Source of the DNA: Vibrio sp. STUT-A11
GTDB taxonomy: Bacteria; Pseudomonadota; Gammaproteobacteria; Enterobacterales; Vibrionaceae
DNA length: 64,000 nt
Assembly (NCBI RefSeq): GCF_026000435.1
Contig: NZ_AP026764.1
Coordinates: 1,820,229-1,884,228, forward strand
Direction: 5' to 3'
Below the pieces are notes generated by a model. That model did no database searches, was not told where the DNA came from, and was given only the letters and a program-made list of their open reading frames with translations. Shown here one piece after another: positions 52,672 to 61,929 of this stretch. Both the position numbers and the translations under genes were made by a program. How positions within the stretch are numbered: the first letter of the stretch is position 1; every line of letters begins with the position of its first letter.

Positions 52672-53511
52672 CTAAGCCGATTTGCCGTATGGGATCACCA
52701 TGGGCGTTTGTGAAACTGGATCATCTATAATCAGGCAATCTAAGTTGAAGACCTGTTTGATCGTTTGACTAGACACTATCTGTTTAGGTGCGCCTTGAGC
52801 CTCGATTTTGCCTTCACTCATTAAGATGATGTGGTCTGCATATCGAAATGCTTGATTTAACTCATGCAGTACTGCCACGATGGTGAAGTTTTTGCGACGG
52901 TTCAAATCTCGGCACAATTCGAGTAGATCAATCTGGTGAGCGATATCGAGGTAAGTGGTTGGCTCATCGAGAAACAGAATTGGGGTTTGCTGCGCTAACA
53001 CCATTGCGATCCAAACTCTTTGCCTTTGACCACCAGATAACTCTTCAATTAGCCTTTCCGCCAAATGTTCCGTATCGGTAAGTTGCATCGCCTCTATAAC
53101 GGCCTGCTCATCTTCTGGACTCCATTGCTGAAACAGCTTTTGATATGGATAGCGCCCTCGAGAAACAAGATCCTTTACTTGAATGCCATCTGGCGCGTGA
53201 ACTCGTTGTGGAAGAAGACCAATCTGCTTAGCCAAGAGTTTAGGGTGCAGCGAATAAATATCCGAGCCATCGAGCTCTACGCGTCCTATATCCGGTTTTT
53301 GCAGTCGACACAGCATTCGTAGCAACGTGGATTTGCCACAGCCATTGGGTCCAATAATAACGGTAAATTTATTGTCTGGGACACTCACATCCAAAGATGA
53401 GAATATACGCGCGGACTCATAGCTCAGGCTCATATCTGAACCTGACAAGCGGCTATAAGCTTTCTGATCTTCGGGATTTACGCCCACATTTATGTTCTGT
53501 TTACTGTTCAT
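52672..53511 (-). CDS. fepC: Ferric-catecholate ABC transporter ATPase (FepC-like)
   Basis: A 279-residue ATPase with Walker A GPNGCGKST (about 54-62), signature ELSGGQRQRVWIAMVLAQ and Walker B ILFLDEPTTYLDIAHQ. The end DCLIIDDPVSQTPMVIPYG is strikingly like FepC of E. coli. The N-terminus carries some 25 residues more than usual (up to MSLSYESARIF), and an internal start is possible. It is last of fepBDGC. It powers import of ferric enterobactin-type siderophores from periplasm to cytoplasm; the Vibrio counterpart is called VctC. Confidence 0.85.
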   Translation of the reverse strand: MNSKQNINVGVNPEDQKAYSRLSGSDMSLSYESARIFSSLDVSVPDNKFTVIIGPNGCGKSTLLRMLCRLQKPDIGRVELDGSDIYSLHPKLLAKQIGLLPQRVHAPDGIQVKDLVSRGRYPYQKLFQQWSPEDEQAVIEAMQLTDTEHLAERLIEELSGGQRQRVWIAMVLAQQTPILFLDEPTTYLDIAHQIDLLELCRDLNRRKNFTIVAVLHELNQAFRYADHIILMSEGKIEAQGAPKQIVSSQTIKQVFNLDCLIIDDPVSQTPMVIPYGKSA

Positions 53512-53523
53512 AATCTTAACAAA

Positions 53524-54579
53524 TTAAAAGCTCTTACTGCGCGTGAGCAACCAAAGCAAATACGCGCCACCAACAAGACTGGTTAATTGCCCTATTGGTA
53601 AATTGAATCCAAACGGTTTGGTTTGAGAAACCATATCGGCAACCAGAAGTAACCCTCCTCCCATTACCGCAGAAGCTGCTACGGGAATATGACCAACGCG
53701 TAAAATTCGGATAACCAGTTGCGGCGCCGCCAACGCAATAAAACCTATCGGCCCTGCTGCTGCTGTAGCTAATGCCGCTAATGCCACAGAAAGAAACGTC
53801 ATTACCAGTCGCTCTCTTTCGACTGAAACTCCGATCTGGGCCGCCATATCGTCCCCCATTTCCAAAAGGTGTAAGGTTCTTGCTTTATAGATAACAATGG
53901 GAACAATAAACAGCACGCCAACCATAACGGGGATCGCGTGGCTCCAGTTTCTGGCATTTAAAGAACCCGCCAGCCATAAATTGGCAATAATCGCCTGATC
54001 TAAATTACCTTTCACCAGCATTAAGCCATTTAACGCATTGAGAATAGAGCCGATACCGATACCAATCAAAATGAGACGATATCCGCCGACAACACTATGT
54101 TTTTTCGCTAAAAAATAAACAATAACCGCAGTCACTATACCGCCTAATACTGCGGATAACATGACGGTTTGAGTCGAACTTTGAAAGATAATAATCTGGA
54201 TAAGAGCACCACTTGCCGCACCGGTAGTGAAGCCAATAATATCCGGCGAACCTAACGCATTTTTAGACACTGACTGGAACACAGCCCCCGAAACCCCAAG
54301 AGCAATACCGACAAATAAAGCAGTAACAACCCTCGGCATGCGAATGTTCCATACAATTCTCTCAGCGATAGGTTCATTACTCTGGCCGGCCAGAACGGTG
54401 AAAAGCTTTTCAAAGGTGAGTGGATAAGAGCCAACCGTTAACAAATACAAGCCCATCAGTTCCAATGCAATCAGAGCAGATCCAACAAATAACCACTCTT
54501 TACGCGAATAACGAATCGTCACACCTTTAAGTTGAATCAATTGGTCACTTAATACCGTGGAACGCATAACTTTACTCAT
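53524..54579 (-). CDS. fepG: Ferric-catecholate ABC permease (FepG-like)
   Basis: A 351-residue BtuC/FecCD-family permease with about nine or ten membrane segments; GVSGAVFQSVSKNALGSPDI (about 90-110) and PIGFIALAAPQLVIRIL (about 275) are hallmarks, and the former is FepG-like. The ATG at 54579 overlaps the stop of fepD (ATGA), with GGAGG 11 bases upstream, so the GTG start six codons earlier is less likely. Confidence 0.85.
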   Translation of the reverse strand: MSKVMRSTVLSDQLIQLKGVTIRYSRKEWLFVGSALIALELMGLYLLTVGSYPLTFEKLFTVLAGQSNEPIAERIVWNIRMPRVVTALFVGIALGVSGAVFQSVSKNALGSPDIIGFTTGAASGALIQIIIFQSSTQTVMLSAVLGGIVTAVIVYFLAKKHSVVGGYRLILIGIGIGSILNALNGLMLVKGNLDQAIIANLWLAGSLNARNWSHAIPVMVGVLFIVPIVIYKARTLHLLEMGDDMAAQIGVSVERERLVMTFLSVALAALATAAAGPIGFIALAAPQLVIRILRVGHIPVAASAVMGGGLLLVADMVSQTKPFGFNLPIGQLTSLVGGAYLLWLLTRSKSF

Positions 54580-55595
54580 AATTCTGTTATCCTCCACCTT
54601 CTAACCAATACGACGAATATCGGACCACCAAGCAGTGCCGTCATAATACCCACACTGATTTCATCTGGAGAAACAAGGATTTTACCGACAGTATCTGCGA
54701 TAGAAATAAGCAGTGCTGAAATCACCATGGAATATGGCAACAACCATTTATGCTCCGAACCCACAAAAAAACGAGCGATATGTGGCGCAGTCAAACCAAT
54801 AAAATTCAACGGCCCAACCGCAGCCGTAGCCGTTCCGGCTAAGACGGTAATCGCGATAGATGCACGCAACCAAACACTGGTTTGATTAACGCCTAGCGAT
54901 TGGCTGACTTCTCGCCCTAAAGAGACCGTATTCAATTCTTTAGCTAAGAACAGGGTGTATATAAGACCAATGAATACCACCGCTGAAATAGGATACAGCA
55001 CACCAAAGCCACGACCTTGCAAAGAGCCTACCGCCCAATGGCGAAACTGATTAAATGCTTCTTCTTGACTATTAACGGTAATAATTTGGGTGAGCGAAAG
55101 CAGTATCACAGAGAGTGCAATACCAGAGAGTACGACCTTAACCGGATTGACTCCTCGGCTCAGACCAGCAAGAGAATAGATAACCGCACCAGCAATCGCG
55201 GCACCCACAATGCTGAACCACATGTAGTGATGAATTTCGGTTAGCCCAAACACTGCGATCGCAGTGACGACCGCAAATGTCGCGCCAGAATTAACACCGA
55301 GCAAGCCGGGTTCAGCCAAAGGGTTACGAGTAAGCGTTTGCATCAACACACCAGCAGCACCAATAGCTAAGCCAACAACAATCGCTAACATCGCTCGAGG
55401 TAGTCGTAGGTGATGCACGATTAAGTGTTCACTATCAGCAGAAGAATAGTTTGTTAATGCTTGCCAGGTTACCTCTGGTGCGATTTCTCTGGAGCCAAAA
55501 AATATTCCAATAAATGCACACGATAGAGCAACTGCAAACAACAAAAACAACCCTAAGTAATAGGTCGACGCTTTGTGATTATTTAACACCGCCAT
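54576..55595 (-). CDS. fepD: Ferric-catecholate ABC permease (FepD-like)
   Basis: A 339-residue FecCD-family permease. GAAGVLMQTLTRNPLAEPGLLGVNSGA (positions about 80-107, abbreviated TRNPLAEPGLLGVN) is the FepD hallmark, and GPLNFIGLTAPHIARFFVG lies near 260. It pairs with FepG in a heterodimeric channel. It begins five bases after the fepB stop, and its stop overlaps the fepG start. MutL-like or other alternatives do not arise. Confidence 0.87.
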   Translation of the reverse strand: MAVLNNHKASTYYLGLFLLFAVALSCAFIGIFFGSREIAPEVTWQALTNYSSADSEHLIVHHLRLPRAMLAIVVGLAIGAAGVLMQTLTRNPLAEPGLLGVNSGATFAVVTAIAVFGLTEIHHYMWFSIVGAAIAGAVIYSLAGLSRGVNPVKVVLSGIALSVILLSLTQIITVNSQEEAFNQFRHWAVGSLQGRGFGVLYPISAVVFIGLIYTLFLAKELNTVSLGREVSQSLGVNQTSVWLRASIAITVLAGTATAAVGPLNFIGLTAPHIARFFVGSEHKWLLPYSMVISALLISIADTVGKILVSPDEISVGIMTALLGGPIFVVLVRRWRITEL

Positions 55596-55600
55596 TGAAT

Positions 55601-56536
55601 TTATTTAGCCATACCAAAGTGCCGTTTCATCAATTCGACAATTTCCATACTGCTGTAATAATCAATACGGAACGAATTCAGCCCAAGCGGATAAACTTGT
55701 TTTTTCTGCACCGATGGCAAATTCACCAGTACAGGGTCGTTCATCACTGTCTGAGCCTTACTATCGTCAGCAACAATCACAAACGTCATAGGTGCTTTTA
55801 ACATGGTAAGCGTTTCATAGTGAGCACGTACAAAGTCACTGCGCTTATCACTAAATGTTTCCCATTCACTTTTAGCGCCCTCAATCTCAAACCCAAGAGA
55901 ATGTAACAACTCGCTGTGTGGGCCTGTCTCCTTAGCAATGACATTGGCAATACCCGGACCATTGTAGGCAATGATGTTTGCACGGGTATCTGGCAAATTC
56001 AGTTTTACATTTTTTAAATAGTCATTAAATTGCGCAATTTTTTGCTCAACAAAATCTTCTCTGCCAGTCGCAAAACCCAATTTAACCGCCAATTCCTGCC
56101 AAGTCTGCGCGCCGTAATCGACGATAATCACTGGAGCAATGAGTTTTAATTCTGGGACTAGATCCATTACCGAGTCACCACCCGTTGCTGCAACGACAAT
56201 CAAATCTGGCATTACTGCATAGGCCATTTCGGTATCGACACTGCCGACCGCCCAAAGCTGCTCAATATTTCTTTGTTTGGCAATATCTGCCCACTGAGCA
56301 AAAAATTTCCCATCACCAGCCGTTGAACTCGCAACAACAGGTGCATCAATGGCGACTAGAGTCCCTGTCACTGTTGTGGTCGTAGAGAGGATTTTTTGTG
56401 GTTTGCGGGGAATTTGCGTGGTACTGCCATCCGCATTAATAAAGGTTCTTGGCCACTGACTTTCACTTACCGCTGCTGCAAGTGACGTTGATATTGAAAA
56501 TACAGACATCATTAAAAAAATGATAATACGTCTCAT
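55601..56536 (-). CDS. fepB: Ferric-catecholate ABC transporter periplasmic binding protein (FepB-like)
   Basis: A 311-residue precursor. ATG 56536 begins a good signal peptide (MRRIIIFLMMSVFSISTSLA); the frame is open 20 codons further up without a better start. The mature part has the FepB-specific run PRKPQKILSTTTTVTGTLVA (about 42-61) and an AMPDLIVVAATGGDS segment typical of the type III binding-protein fold. It is first in the fepBDGC operon and divergent from fes, with a 98-bp space in which I could not find a convincing Fur box. Confidence 0.83.
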   Translation of the reverse strand: MRRIIIFLMMSVFSISTSLAAAVSESQWPRTFINADGSTTQIPRKPQKILSTTTTVTGTLVAIDAPVVASSTAGDGKFFAQWADIAKQRNIEQLWAVGSVDTEMAYAVMPDLIVVAATGGDSVMDLVPELKLIAPVIIVDYGAQTWQELAVKLGFATGREDFVEQKIAQFNDYLKNVKLNLPDTRANIIAYNGPGIANVIAKETGPHSELLHSLGFEIEGAKSEWETFSDKRSDFVRAHYETLTMLKAPMTFVIVADDSKAQTVMNDPVLVNLPSVQKKQVYPLGLNSFRIDYYSSMEIVELMKRHFGMAK

Positions 56537-56634
56537 AAAGATTACCATTAGCAAAAATTTCAAGTATCCTACCACAAATTTTCTGGAGATAAACACTCGG
56601 TATTATCTGAAAGTGGCAATTCTGAGAGGTGTGA

Positions 56635-57924
56635 GTGAAACTGAATACGTTGATTAAACAAACTAAACTCGATCAATTTTCGATCGGTAGCGTTCAATGG
56701 TGGAATGAAGTTACGTCGATGGGTACCCCGATTCAAGTGCCACTTAGCACTGATCAAACGCAGCTTATTTTTCTGTGGCGAGAAGAAGAAAGTAAGCCCA
56801 AACACCAAGCAATCTATCTGGATATTAACGGTGTAATTAATCATCACGATTTTAATGCCGCTGAGTTAAACCGTTATCAAGATACTGATGTTTATTACTA
56901 TGTCTGCAATGTGGAAAATAGCTGGAATGGTACCTACGCATTGATCCCAGTCCCACAAGAGGCAGTGCAACCCACTTATCACGGAGACAAACAACAACAG
57001 ATCACCCAACACAGAAACTGGATCATGAAAAGGCGCGCCAACCACATCGCGGACCCTCTCAATAAACAAAACCTGCCCCTAACAAAATGGGGTAAAATGC
57101 ATTCACGTATTTACCTTGACTCTAGCGTTATCCACCCCAGCTGGGAAGACTACGACCAAAGTCACTTTGCACTGGATGAGATGCCTGAATGTCAAGTGCA
57201 TAATTATGAGAGCGAGCTTCTTAAGCAAAATCGACGATTCTGGACCTATTCTACCGCGAACCAATCTACTCAGGCGCTGCCATTGGTCATCGTTCTAGAT
57301 GGTGAATTCTGGGTCGAGTCAATGCCGATAATGCGTCCTCTCGAGTATTGCACCCAGAAAAATCTCCTCCCACCAGCCATCTATGTGATGATTGATGCTA
57401 TTTCCTTCCGACAAAGAGCGGAGGACCTCACCTGCAACCCGACTTTCTGGCAAGCCGTGGTAGAAGAGATCATTCCTCAAGTTAATGAGCAATACTGCAT
57501 CACAACCGATAGCAGTAAAACCGTCGTGGCCGGACAAAGTTACGGCGGATTATCGGCACTTTATGCCGTACTCAATTGGCCAAATAGATTCGGCAATGCG
57601 ATATCCCAGTCTGGATCGTTTTGGTGGCCAAAACATGCGTTAATACATAACTCCCATGAAGAAGGTATTACCCAATCGCTGCCGGAAACGCTCCATATCG
57701 ACCGTGACATAGACTCACTCAGTGAAATGCACAAGCTGAATGTGTATATGGAAGTTGGACAGCGGGAGCAAATGATGATTCCACTGGCAGAACATGTTTG
57801 CGACAAACTGTTGGCAGCTAATCACAAGGTAACCATGCAGTTATATGATGGCGGACACGATCGGTTGATCTGGCGAGAAGGGTTAATTAAAGGTCTCATT
57901 TGGTTGTTTAATGAGACCGATTAA
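56635..57924 (+). CDS. fes: Enterochelin esterase Fes
   Basis: A 429-residue cytoplasmic serine hydrolase that opens the trilactone of ferric enterobactin-type siderophores after import. An N-terminal beta-rich domain (about 20-180, including IFLWREEESKP) precedes an alpha/beta-hydrolase domain with nucleophile motif AGQSYGGLSALYAVLNWPNRF (about residue 300, GQSYGG) and a final DGGHDRLIWREGL that supplies the His. The start is GTG with GAGAGG upstream. It is divergent from fepB and convergent with the acylase gene. Length and end motif are typical of Fes rather than IroD/IroE. Confidence 0.9.
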   Translation: MKLNTLIKQTKLDQFSIGSVQWWNEVTSMGTPIQVPLSTDQTQLIFLWREEESKPKHQAIYLDINGVINHHDFNAAELNRYQDTDVYYYVCNVENSWNGTYALIPVPQEAVQPTYHGDKQQQITQHRNWIMKRRANHIADPLNKQNLPLTKWGKMHSRIYLDSSVIHPSWEDYDQSHFALDEMPECQVHNYESELLKQNRRFWTYSTANQSTQALPLVIVLDGEFWVESMPIMRPLEYCTQKNLLPPAIYVMIDAISFRQRAEDLTCNPTFWQAVVEEIIPQVNEQYCITTDSSKTVVAGQSYGGLSALYAVLNWPNRFGNAISQSGSFWWPKHALIHNSHEEGITQSLPETLHIDRDIDSLSEMHKLNVYMEVGQREQMMIPLAEHVCDKLLAANHKVTMQLYDGGHDRLIWREGLIKGLIWLFNETD

Positions 57925-57939
57925 AACCAAATGTCCCTA

Positions 57940-57957
57940 GCCTCAGCCTCAGCCTCA
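57940..57957 (+). repeat. Short tandem repeat (GCCTCA)x3
   Basis: Three exact copies of GCCTCA just after the fes stop; a simple slippage-type repeat outside any gene. Confidence 0.7.
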
Positions 57958-58002
57958 AGCCTTAGGGTGCCGACAAAAAATTTGTGGATAAGGGGATAGC
58001 TC

Positions 58003-58029
58003 AAAGCAGCCACTTAAAGCGGCTGCTTT
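58003..58029. terminator. Hairpin between convergent fes and acylase genes
   Basis: Nine-bp stem AAAGCAGCC (58003-58011) with GGCTGCTTT (58021-58029). Both arms end in short A/T runs, so it can act on both strands, though its T-tail is weak. Confidence 0.6.
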
Positions 58030-58037
58030 AGCCTTCA

Positions 58038-60302
58038 CTATACGTTCGTAACTAGCGTCAAAGAGTCCGATATTTTTTCGTTGTTAAGTTGCTCAGGTGA
58101 GAAAGGAATCACACTCAGCATCTTATTTGAAAACATTTTCAATTGATTCACTCGACCTTCTGAATCAACGCCATCTCGCTGCCCGTGACTGAGCAAGCCT
58201 TTCACAACTAGCTCACCATTCACCCATTGAGTCAGCTGAACATAAGCCGTCCCGAACAGAATATGGGGAAAGCCTCCCTTTTCAAGTGGTGCTGGCATTT
58301 CACCATTTAGAATCCCCTCTAAATAAGATCCGCCATGCAGAGGGATTTTCATTCCGTTCACCGTTTGACTGAGAACACTTCCCCAAGCTTGGTTAAGTTC
58401 AAATCCAAGTTGCTGCAATTCATAGACTGATTCTTCCAGCACCTGATGAATTTTCTCTACACTAGTGGCAGTAAGATCGAGTTGAGTGCCAAGTTCTGGA
58501 TTACCACAAATTGGTACATTCAGTACACCAAGTTCGACCACTTTACTCCAGAAAATATGAAACAGCAGCGCGCCCTGGCTTTCAGAGTTATTCTTTCTGT
58601 CCCACTGGGTTAAAACATTTAATGCATCCTGAACCGATGCTGATGAAGAAGTTTGCAACTGCGCCACAATGTCAGGCAGGAAGGTTTCAGCCGCGTAATT
58701 ACGATTATCAAACATTACTTGCAGCGCATTCTCTGGTGTAATAGCAGGCTCTTCACACAGCTCTCTCATGCGGGTTGCAGACATCACTAACCTTGGGTCA
58801 TACCTTAGCCGCGCAGCGATAAGTTTAGAGGCTTGATGCTCAGGCTTGTGCTGACCGAATACAGAAGGAAAATCAGGCTGGCAGACGCCATACTCGGTAT
58901 ATTTATAACTGTTGTTCGTGTTTTGAATAATGCCACGAGAGATGATATTTGGATAAAACGATGCAGGTGCTGTTAGCGGGCGATGATTTTCGTCTCTGAA
59001 TGAACAAGCACTACGGGTACCATCAAGGACATTAAACGCGACCTTTTCATCACCGATGTGGCACTGTGCCATTTGCTCATCGGTAACCGGAGGAATGTTA
59101 CCAGCCATAGCATAGGCCGCATCGCCATGTTTGTCCGCAACGACTAACTGGCACAAAACTCCGCGATTAGACTCAATAGCATGTACAAACTCTCGAGTAG
59201 AGGTCGTTTTCGCCGCTGCTAAAAACTGATTTAAGCCACGAGCATTGCGTTCACCCGGATTCGTAATCGCATACCAACCTTCCGGTTTCCCCGGCTTTTC
59301 AGGCAATTTGAATAAAATCCCCAGTTCAGAATTCAGAAATTGATAACGACGAGTTTCAATCTCACCATTATCTTCAAGTACTTCAATATCGACAGCTTTA
59401 ACAGCGAGAGATTTTTGTTGCCCATCCATTAAATAAGTGGGGTTGTGCTCCGACTCTTCAACCTTCATCAATTGTAAAACGTAAGAAGTGACCGTTGCGG
59501 CATCCAAAATAGACCAAGACACATCAGCGTTGTAGCCTGTCATAGGAAGCGGGAAACCCAGAAACGATGTACCTGCCACATCGAGTTCGCCAGGAATAGT
59601 GAGATGGTATTGATGCATGTAAATACGCTGTTGGTGTGGTGTTCTACTCCAAGCTGAATGAGGGTTTCCAAGCAACATCGCGCCTTCTCCCTCAATAACG
59701 TCACCACCAAAGGCCCATGCATTACTACCAAAGCCACCTTCGACAACAACCTCTTGCCTATGACAAGATTCATCAGCAAGCGTGAGGTCTGATTTCCACA
59801 CGCCAGAAGAGTCAACGAGATGTGGACCAATTTCTATCAGTTCCTTCATAATACCAAAGCGCATTGCTGAACGTACCACATCTTCTGGCTCAAAGGTTAT
59901 CAAAGGTTCGACGTTATTTCGTTCACGCCATTCTGCTTCAGTCAAAGATTGAACAAAGTAGTTAAGACCGTTCACATACCCACAAATATAATCTCGCGTA
60001 TCGTCATTTAGATGCGCCAATTCTTCATTTACCCATTCGCTAGGCATACGCAAACGAAACATTAAATCTGAGTTCAGGTTCGTTGTTTTTAGAAAACCAA
60101 TAGTAGAGAACTGCTCTGCACCGTAGTACTTTGACCTTTCACCCCGTAATACAATGGCTTGCGCAGATATTTCCGCTAAACGATCACGCGCATGTACATA
60201 GCCATATCCGAACCCTAACGATTCATAATCTTGGGCCTCAATATGGGGGACATCATTCTCCGTCCAACGAATTTTCACCTTATTTAAGTCATTGCCTTGC
60301 AT
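58038..60302 (-). CDS. Penicillin-acylase family (Ntn-hydrolase) amidase, probably siderophore acylase
   Basis: A 754-residue enzyme if begun at ATG 60302. The small-chain part includes VPHIEAQDYESLGFGYGYVHARDRL (about 18-42; short form GYGYVHARDRL). A spacer follows, then GFGSNAWAFGG, in which Ser193 would be the N-terminal nucleophile of the large chain after self-cleavage. Later MTGYNADVSWS and the Asn of NNSYKYTE are typical oxyanion and substrate elements. The frame is open to 60431, but only through a TTG codon. No signal peptide is visible, unlike periplasmic relatives such as PvdQ. A Fur-box-like site about 100 bp upstream and the position beside fes suggest removal of a fatty-acyl chain from a lipidated catecholate siderophore. 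Acyl-homoserine-lactone acylase activity is the alternative. Confidence 0.72.
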   Translation of the reverse strand: MQGNDLNKVKIRWTENDVPHIEAQDYESLGFGYGYVHARDRLAEISAQAIVLRGERSKYYGAEQFSTIGFLKTTNLNSDLMFRLRMPSEWVNEELAHLNDDTRDYICGYVNGLNYFVQSLTEAEWRERNNVEPLITFEPEDVVRSAMRFGIMKELIEIGPHLVDSSGVWKSDLTLADESCHRQEVVVEGGFGSNAWAFGGDVIEGEGAMLLGNPHSAWSRTPHQQRIYMHQYHLTIPGELDVAGTSFLGFPLPMTGYNADVSWSILDAATVTSYVLQLMKVEESEHNPTYLMDGQQKSLAVKAVDIEVLEDNGEIETRRYQFLNSELGILFKLPEKPGKPEGWYAITNPGERNARGLNQFLAAAKTTSTREFVHAIESNRGVLCQLVVADKHGDAAYAMAGNIPPVTDEQMAQCHIGDEKVAFNVLDGTRSACSFRDENHRPLTAPASFYPNIISRGIIQNTNNSYKYTEYGVCQPDFPSVFGQHKPEHQASKLIAARLRYDPRLVMSATRMRELCEEPAITPENALQVMFDNRNYAAETFLPDIVAQLQTSSSASVQDALNVLTQWDRKNNSESQGALLFHIFWSKVVELGVLNVPICGNPELGTQLDLTATSVEKIHQVLEESVYELQQLGFELNQAWGSVLSQTVNGMKIPLHGGSYLEGILNGEMPAPLEKGGFPHILFGTAYVQLTQWVNGELVVKGLLSHGQRDGVDSEGRVNQLKMFSNKMLSVIPFSPEQLNNEKISDSLTLVTNV

Positions 60303-60405
60303 ATTCTTACCGCCTATTTTTTGTAACCGCAACCAACGTGCAGACGTATCCGGACCACCCACTTGTCTACAAATACACACTGCAATCAGCCCTTTCCCAT
60401 AATAA

Positions 60406-60420
60406 TGAGAATGCTTTTCA
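60406..60420. promoter_or_regulatory. Fur box before the acylase gene
   Basis: TGAGAATGCTTTTCA fits TGATAAT-N-ATTATCA at 11 of 14 positions and sits inside a wider palindrome with perfect 8-bp arms AATAATGA / TCATTATT (60401-60425). Confidence 0.65.
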
Positions 60421-60684
60421 TTATTACACAAGTGTTGTATTAAAGGCGAGCGGAACGAGGGCTAAGCGATGGGGATGGTTTTCGTTGTTAAGCTAAGAAT
60501 TCAATCCGCACGAACCTGTAATTAATGGCTTAAAGAACACAGTACACTTTTTGATTGTGCTTATTTTAGTAAGCAGGAAATGCTATATAACTTTACAAAT
60601 GAATTTTAGAAAACACTGGCATAAGAAAAAATATGTCAAACGATGGTTAGTAATGTGAATCGCCAACCTGTTGAAGCATCCTAC

Positions 60685-61743
60685 TTAACGCCTTGCCTTT
60701 TCTATATCTAACAAGGTCCTTTTGCGCTCAAGGCCCCAACGATACCCGCCCAAAGAACCATCACTTCGCAATACGCGGTGGCAGGGGATCAGAATCCCTA
60801 TTGGGTTTTTTCCACACGCGGTTCCTACAGCGCGAACTGCTTTGGGGCTACCGATACACTCTGCAACTTCCCCATAACTCATCACGTCACCTTCTTTGAT
60901 ACTTAGAAGAAACTGCCACACCTTGATTTGGAATGCCGTTCCTCTGATATCAAGTGGCACATCAGGTCTAGGAGAGCCCTGACGAATATGCTTAGCTAGA
61001 GCCACCATCCAGTTATCCAACTCTGGTGCGTTTTGTGCCGCAGAAAGCACAAGTTGAGCATGAGGAAATTCATCAGCTAGCAAAGTTAACAAAGTGCTTT
61101 GGTCATCACCAAATTGTACTGAACATACCCCTTTGTCTGTGGCAGCCATTATCATGTACCCCAGAGGCGTCTCTCGACACGCATAATGGATTATTTCACC
61201 TTTACCTCCAGCCCTGTACGCTTTAGGTGTCATACCTATATTTCGGTTTGCCTCACCATATATCCGACTTATTGAGCCATAACCTGATGAATAAATAGCA
61301 TCAGTGACACCTTCTCCTTCTTTTAACGAACGCTTAAACTTTCGTAGGCGCGCTGCATCCTGATAATGCTTAGGTGACACACCAAACATTTCTTTAAATG
61401 TGCGTTGTAATCGTGAAGGTGAAAGCCCAGCAATATTGCCTAACTGGCTTAGCGTCATTTTGTCTTCAGCATGAGTTTCTATATAACGAGCCACATAGAT
61501 GAGCTTATGGGTACGCTCATCCTGCCCTGCTGGATTACAACGCTTGCAAGGACGAAAACCTGCTTGCATTGCCGATTCGATATCAAAGAAAAATCTCAGG
61601 TTTTCTGGATTTGCGGCTTTCGTTGAACAGGAAGGTAAACAAAACACCCCCGTAGTGATAACACCATAATAAAACCGTCCGTCGAAAGAGCCATCTTTCT
61701 CCACGACAGCATTTCTCATTTCATTTTCAGTTAACTTTGACAT
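60685..61743 (-). CDS. ada: Ada: bifunctional DNA methyl-repair protein and AraC-type activator
   Basis: A 352-residue protein with the full Ada layout: zinc/methyl-phosphotriester domain with Cys35, Cys39, Cys66 and Cys69 (CLPSCS and CKRCNP), AraC helix-turn-helix (about 80-180; LSQLGNIAGLSPSRLQRTF), and the O6-methylguanine transferase domain with active Cys321 in IPCHRV. It repairs alkylated DNA and, once methylated, activates its own promoter. No alkA or alkB is adjacent. It is divergent from a broken EamA transporter gene. All catalytic residues are present. Confidence 0.93.
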   Translation of the reverse strand: MSKLTENEMRNAVVEKDGSFDGRFYYGVITTGVFCLPSCSTKAANPENLRFFFDIESAMQAGFRPCKRCNPAGQDERTHKLIYVARYIETHAEDKMTLSQLGNIAGLSPSRLQRTFKEMFGVSPKHYQDAARLRKFKRSLKEGEGVTDAIYSSGYGSISRIYGEANRNIGMTPKAYRAGGKGEIIHYACRETPLGYMIMAATDKGVCSVQFGDDQSTLLTLLADEFPHAQLVLSAAQNAPELDNWMVALAKHIRQGSPRPDVPLDIRGTAFQIKVWQFLLSIKEGDVMSYGEVAECIGSPKAVRAVGTACGKNPIGILIPCHRVLRSDGSLGGYRWGLERKRTLLDIEKARR

Positions 61744-61929
61744 AGCTACACATACTGTTTAGCGGGTTTAATTGCTATCTCATCACACCAAGCTTGAAGA
61801 AACCATCCGATTCTTGCTGATTAATTTTATTAGTGCCCTACTTTGAATATGGCGCAATTTTCAGATGTTTTAAGTTTATCGCTGTCACTAGTATGAACTT
61901 AAAGATGAATAACACGGATTAACTCGACT

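Noticed and set aside
56588..56607. GATAA-N10-TTATC dyad between fepB and fes as a Fur box
   Set aside because: The spacer is one base too long and the inside does not match; iron control is expected but this site is not convincing.
57940..57957. (GCCTCA)x3 as the start of a CRISPR or phase-variable tract
   Set aside because: Only three short units without spacers, outside any coding frame or promoter.
60303..60431. Longer N-terminus of the acylase, 43 extra residues
   Set aside because: It begins at TTG without a ribosome site, overlaps the Fur-like palindrome and gives no signal peptide; ATG 60302 is simpler.
61840..61870. Ada-box-like GGCGCAA near the ada promoter
   Set aside because: Too short and loosely defined to support as a regulatory site.
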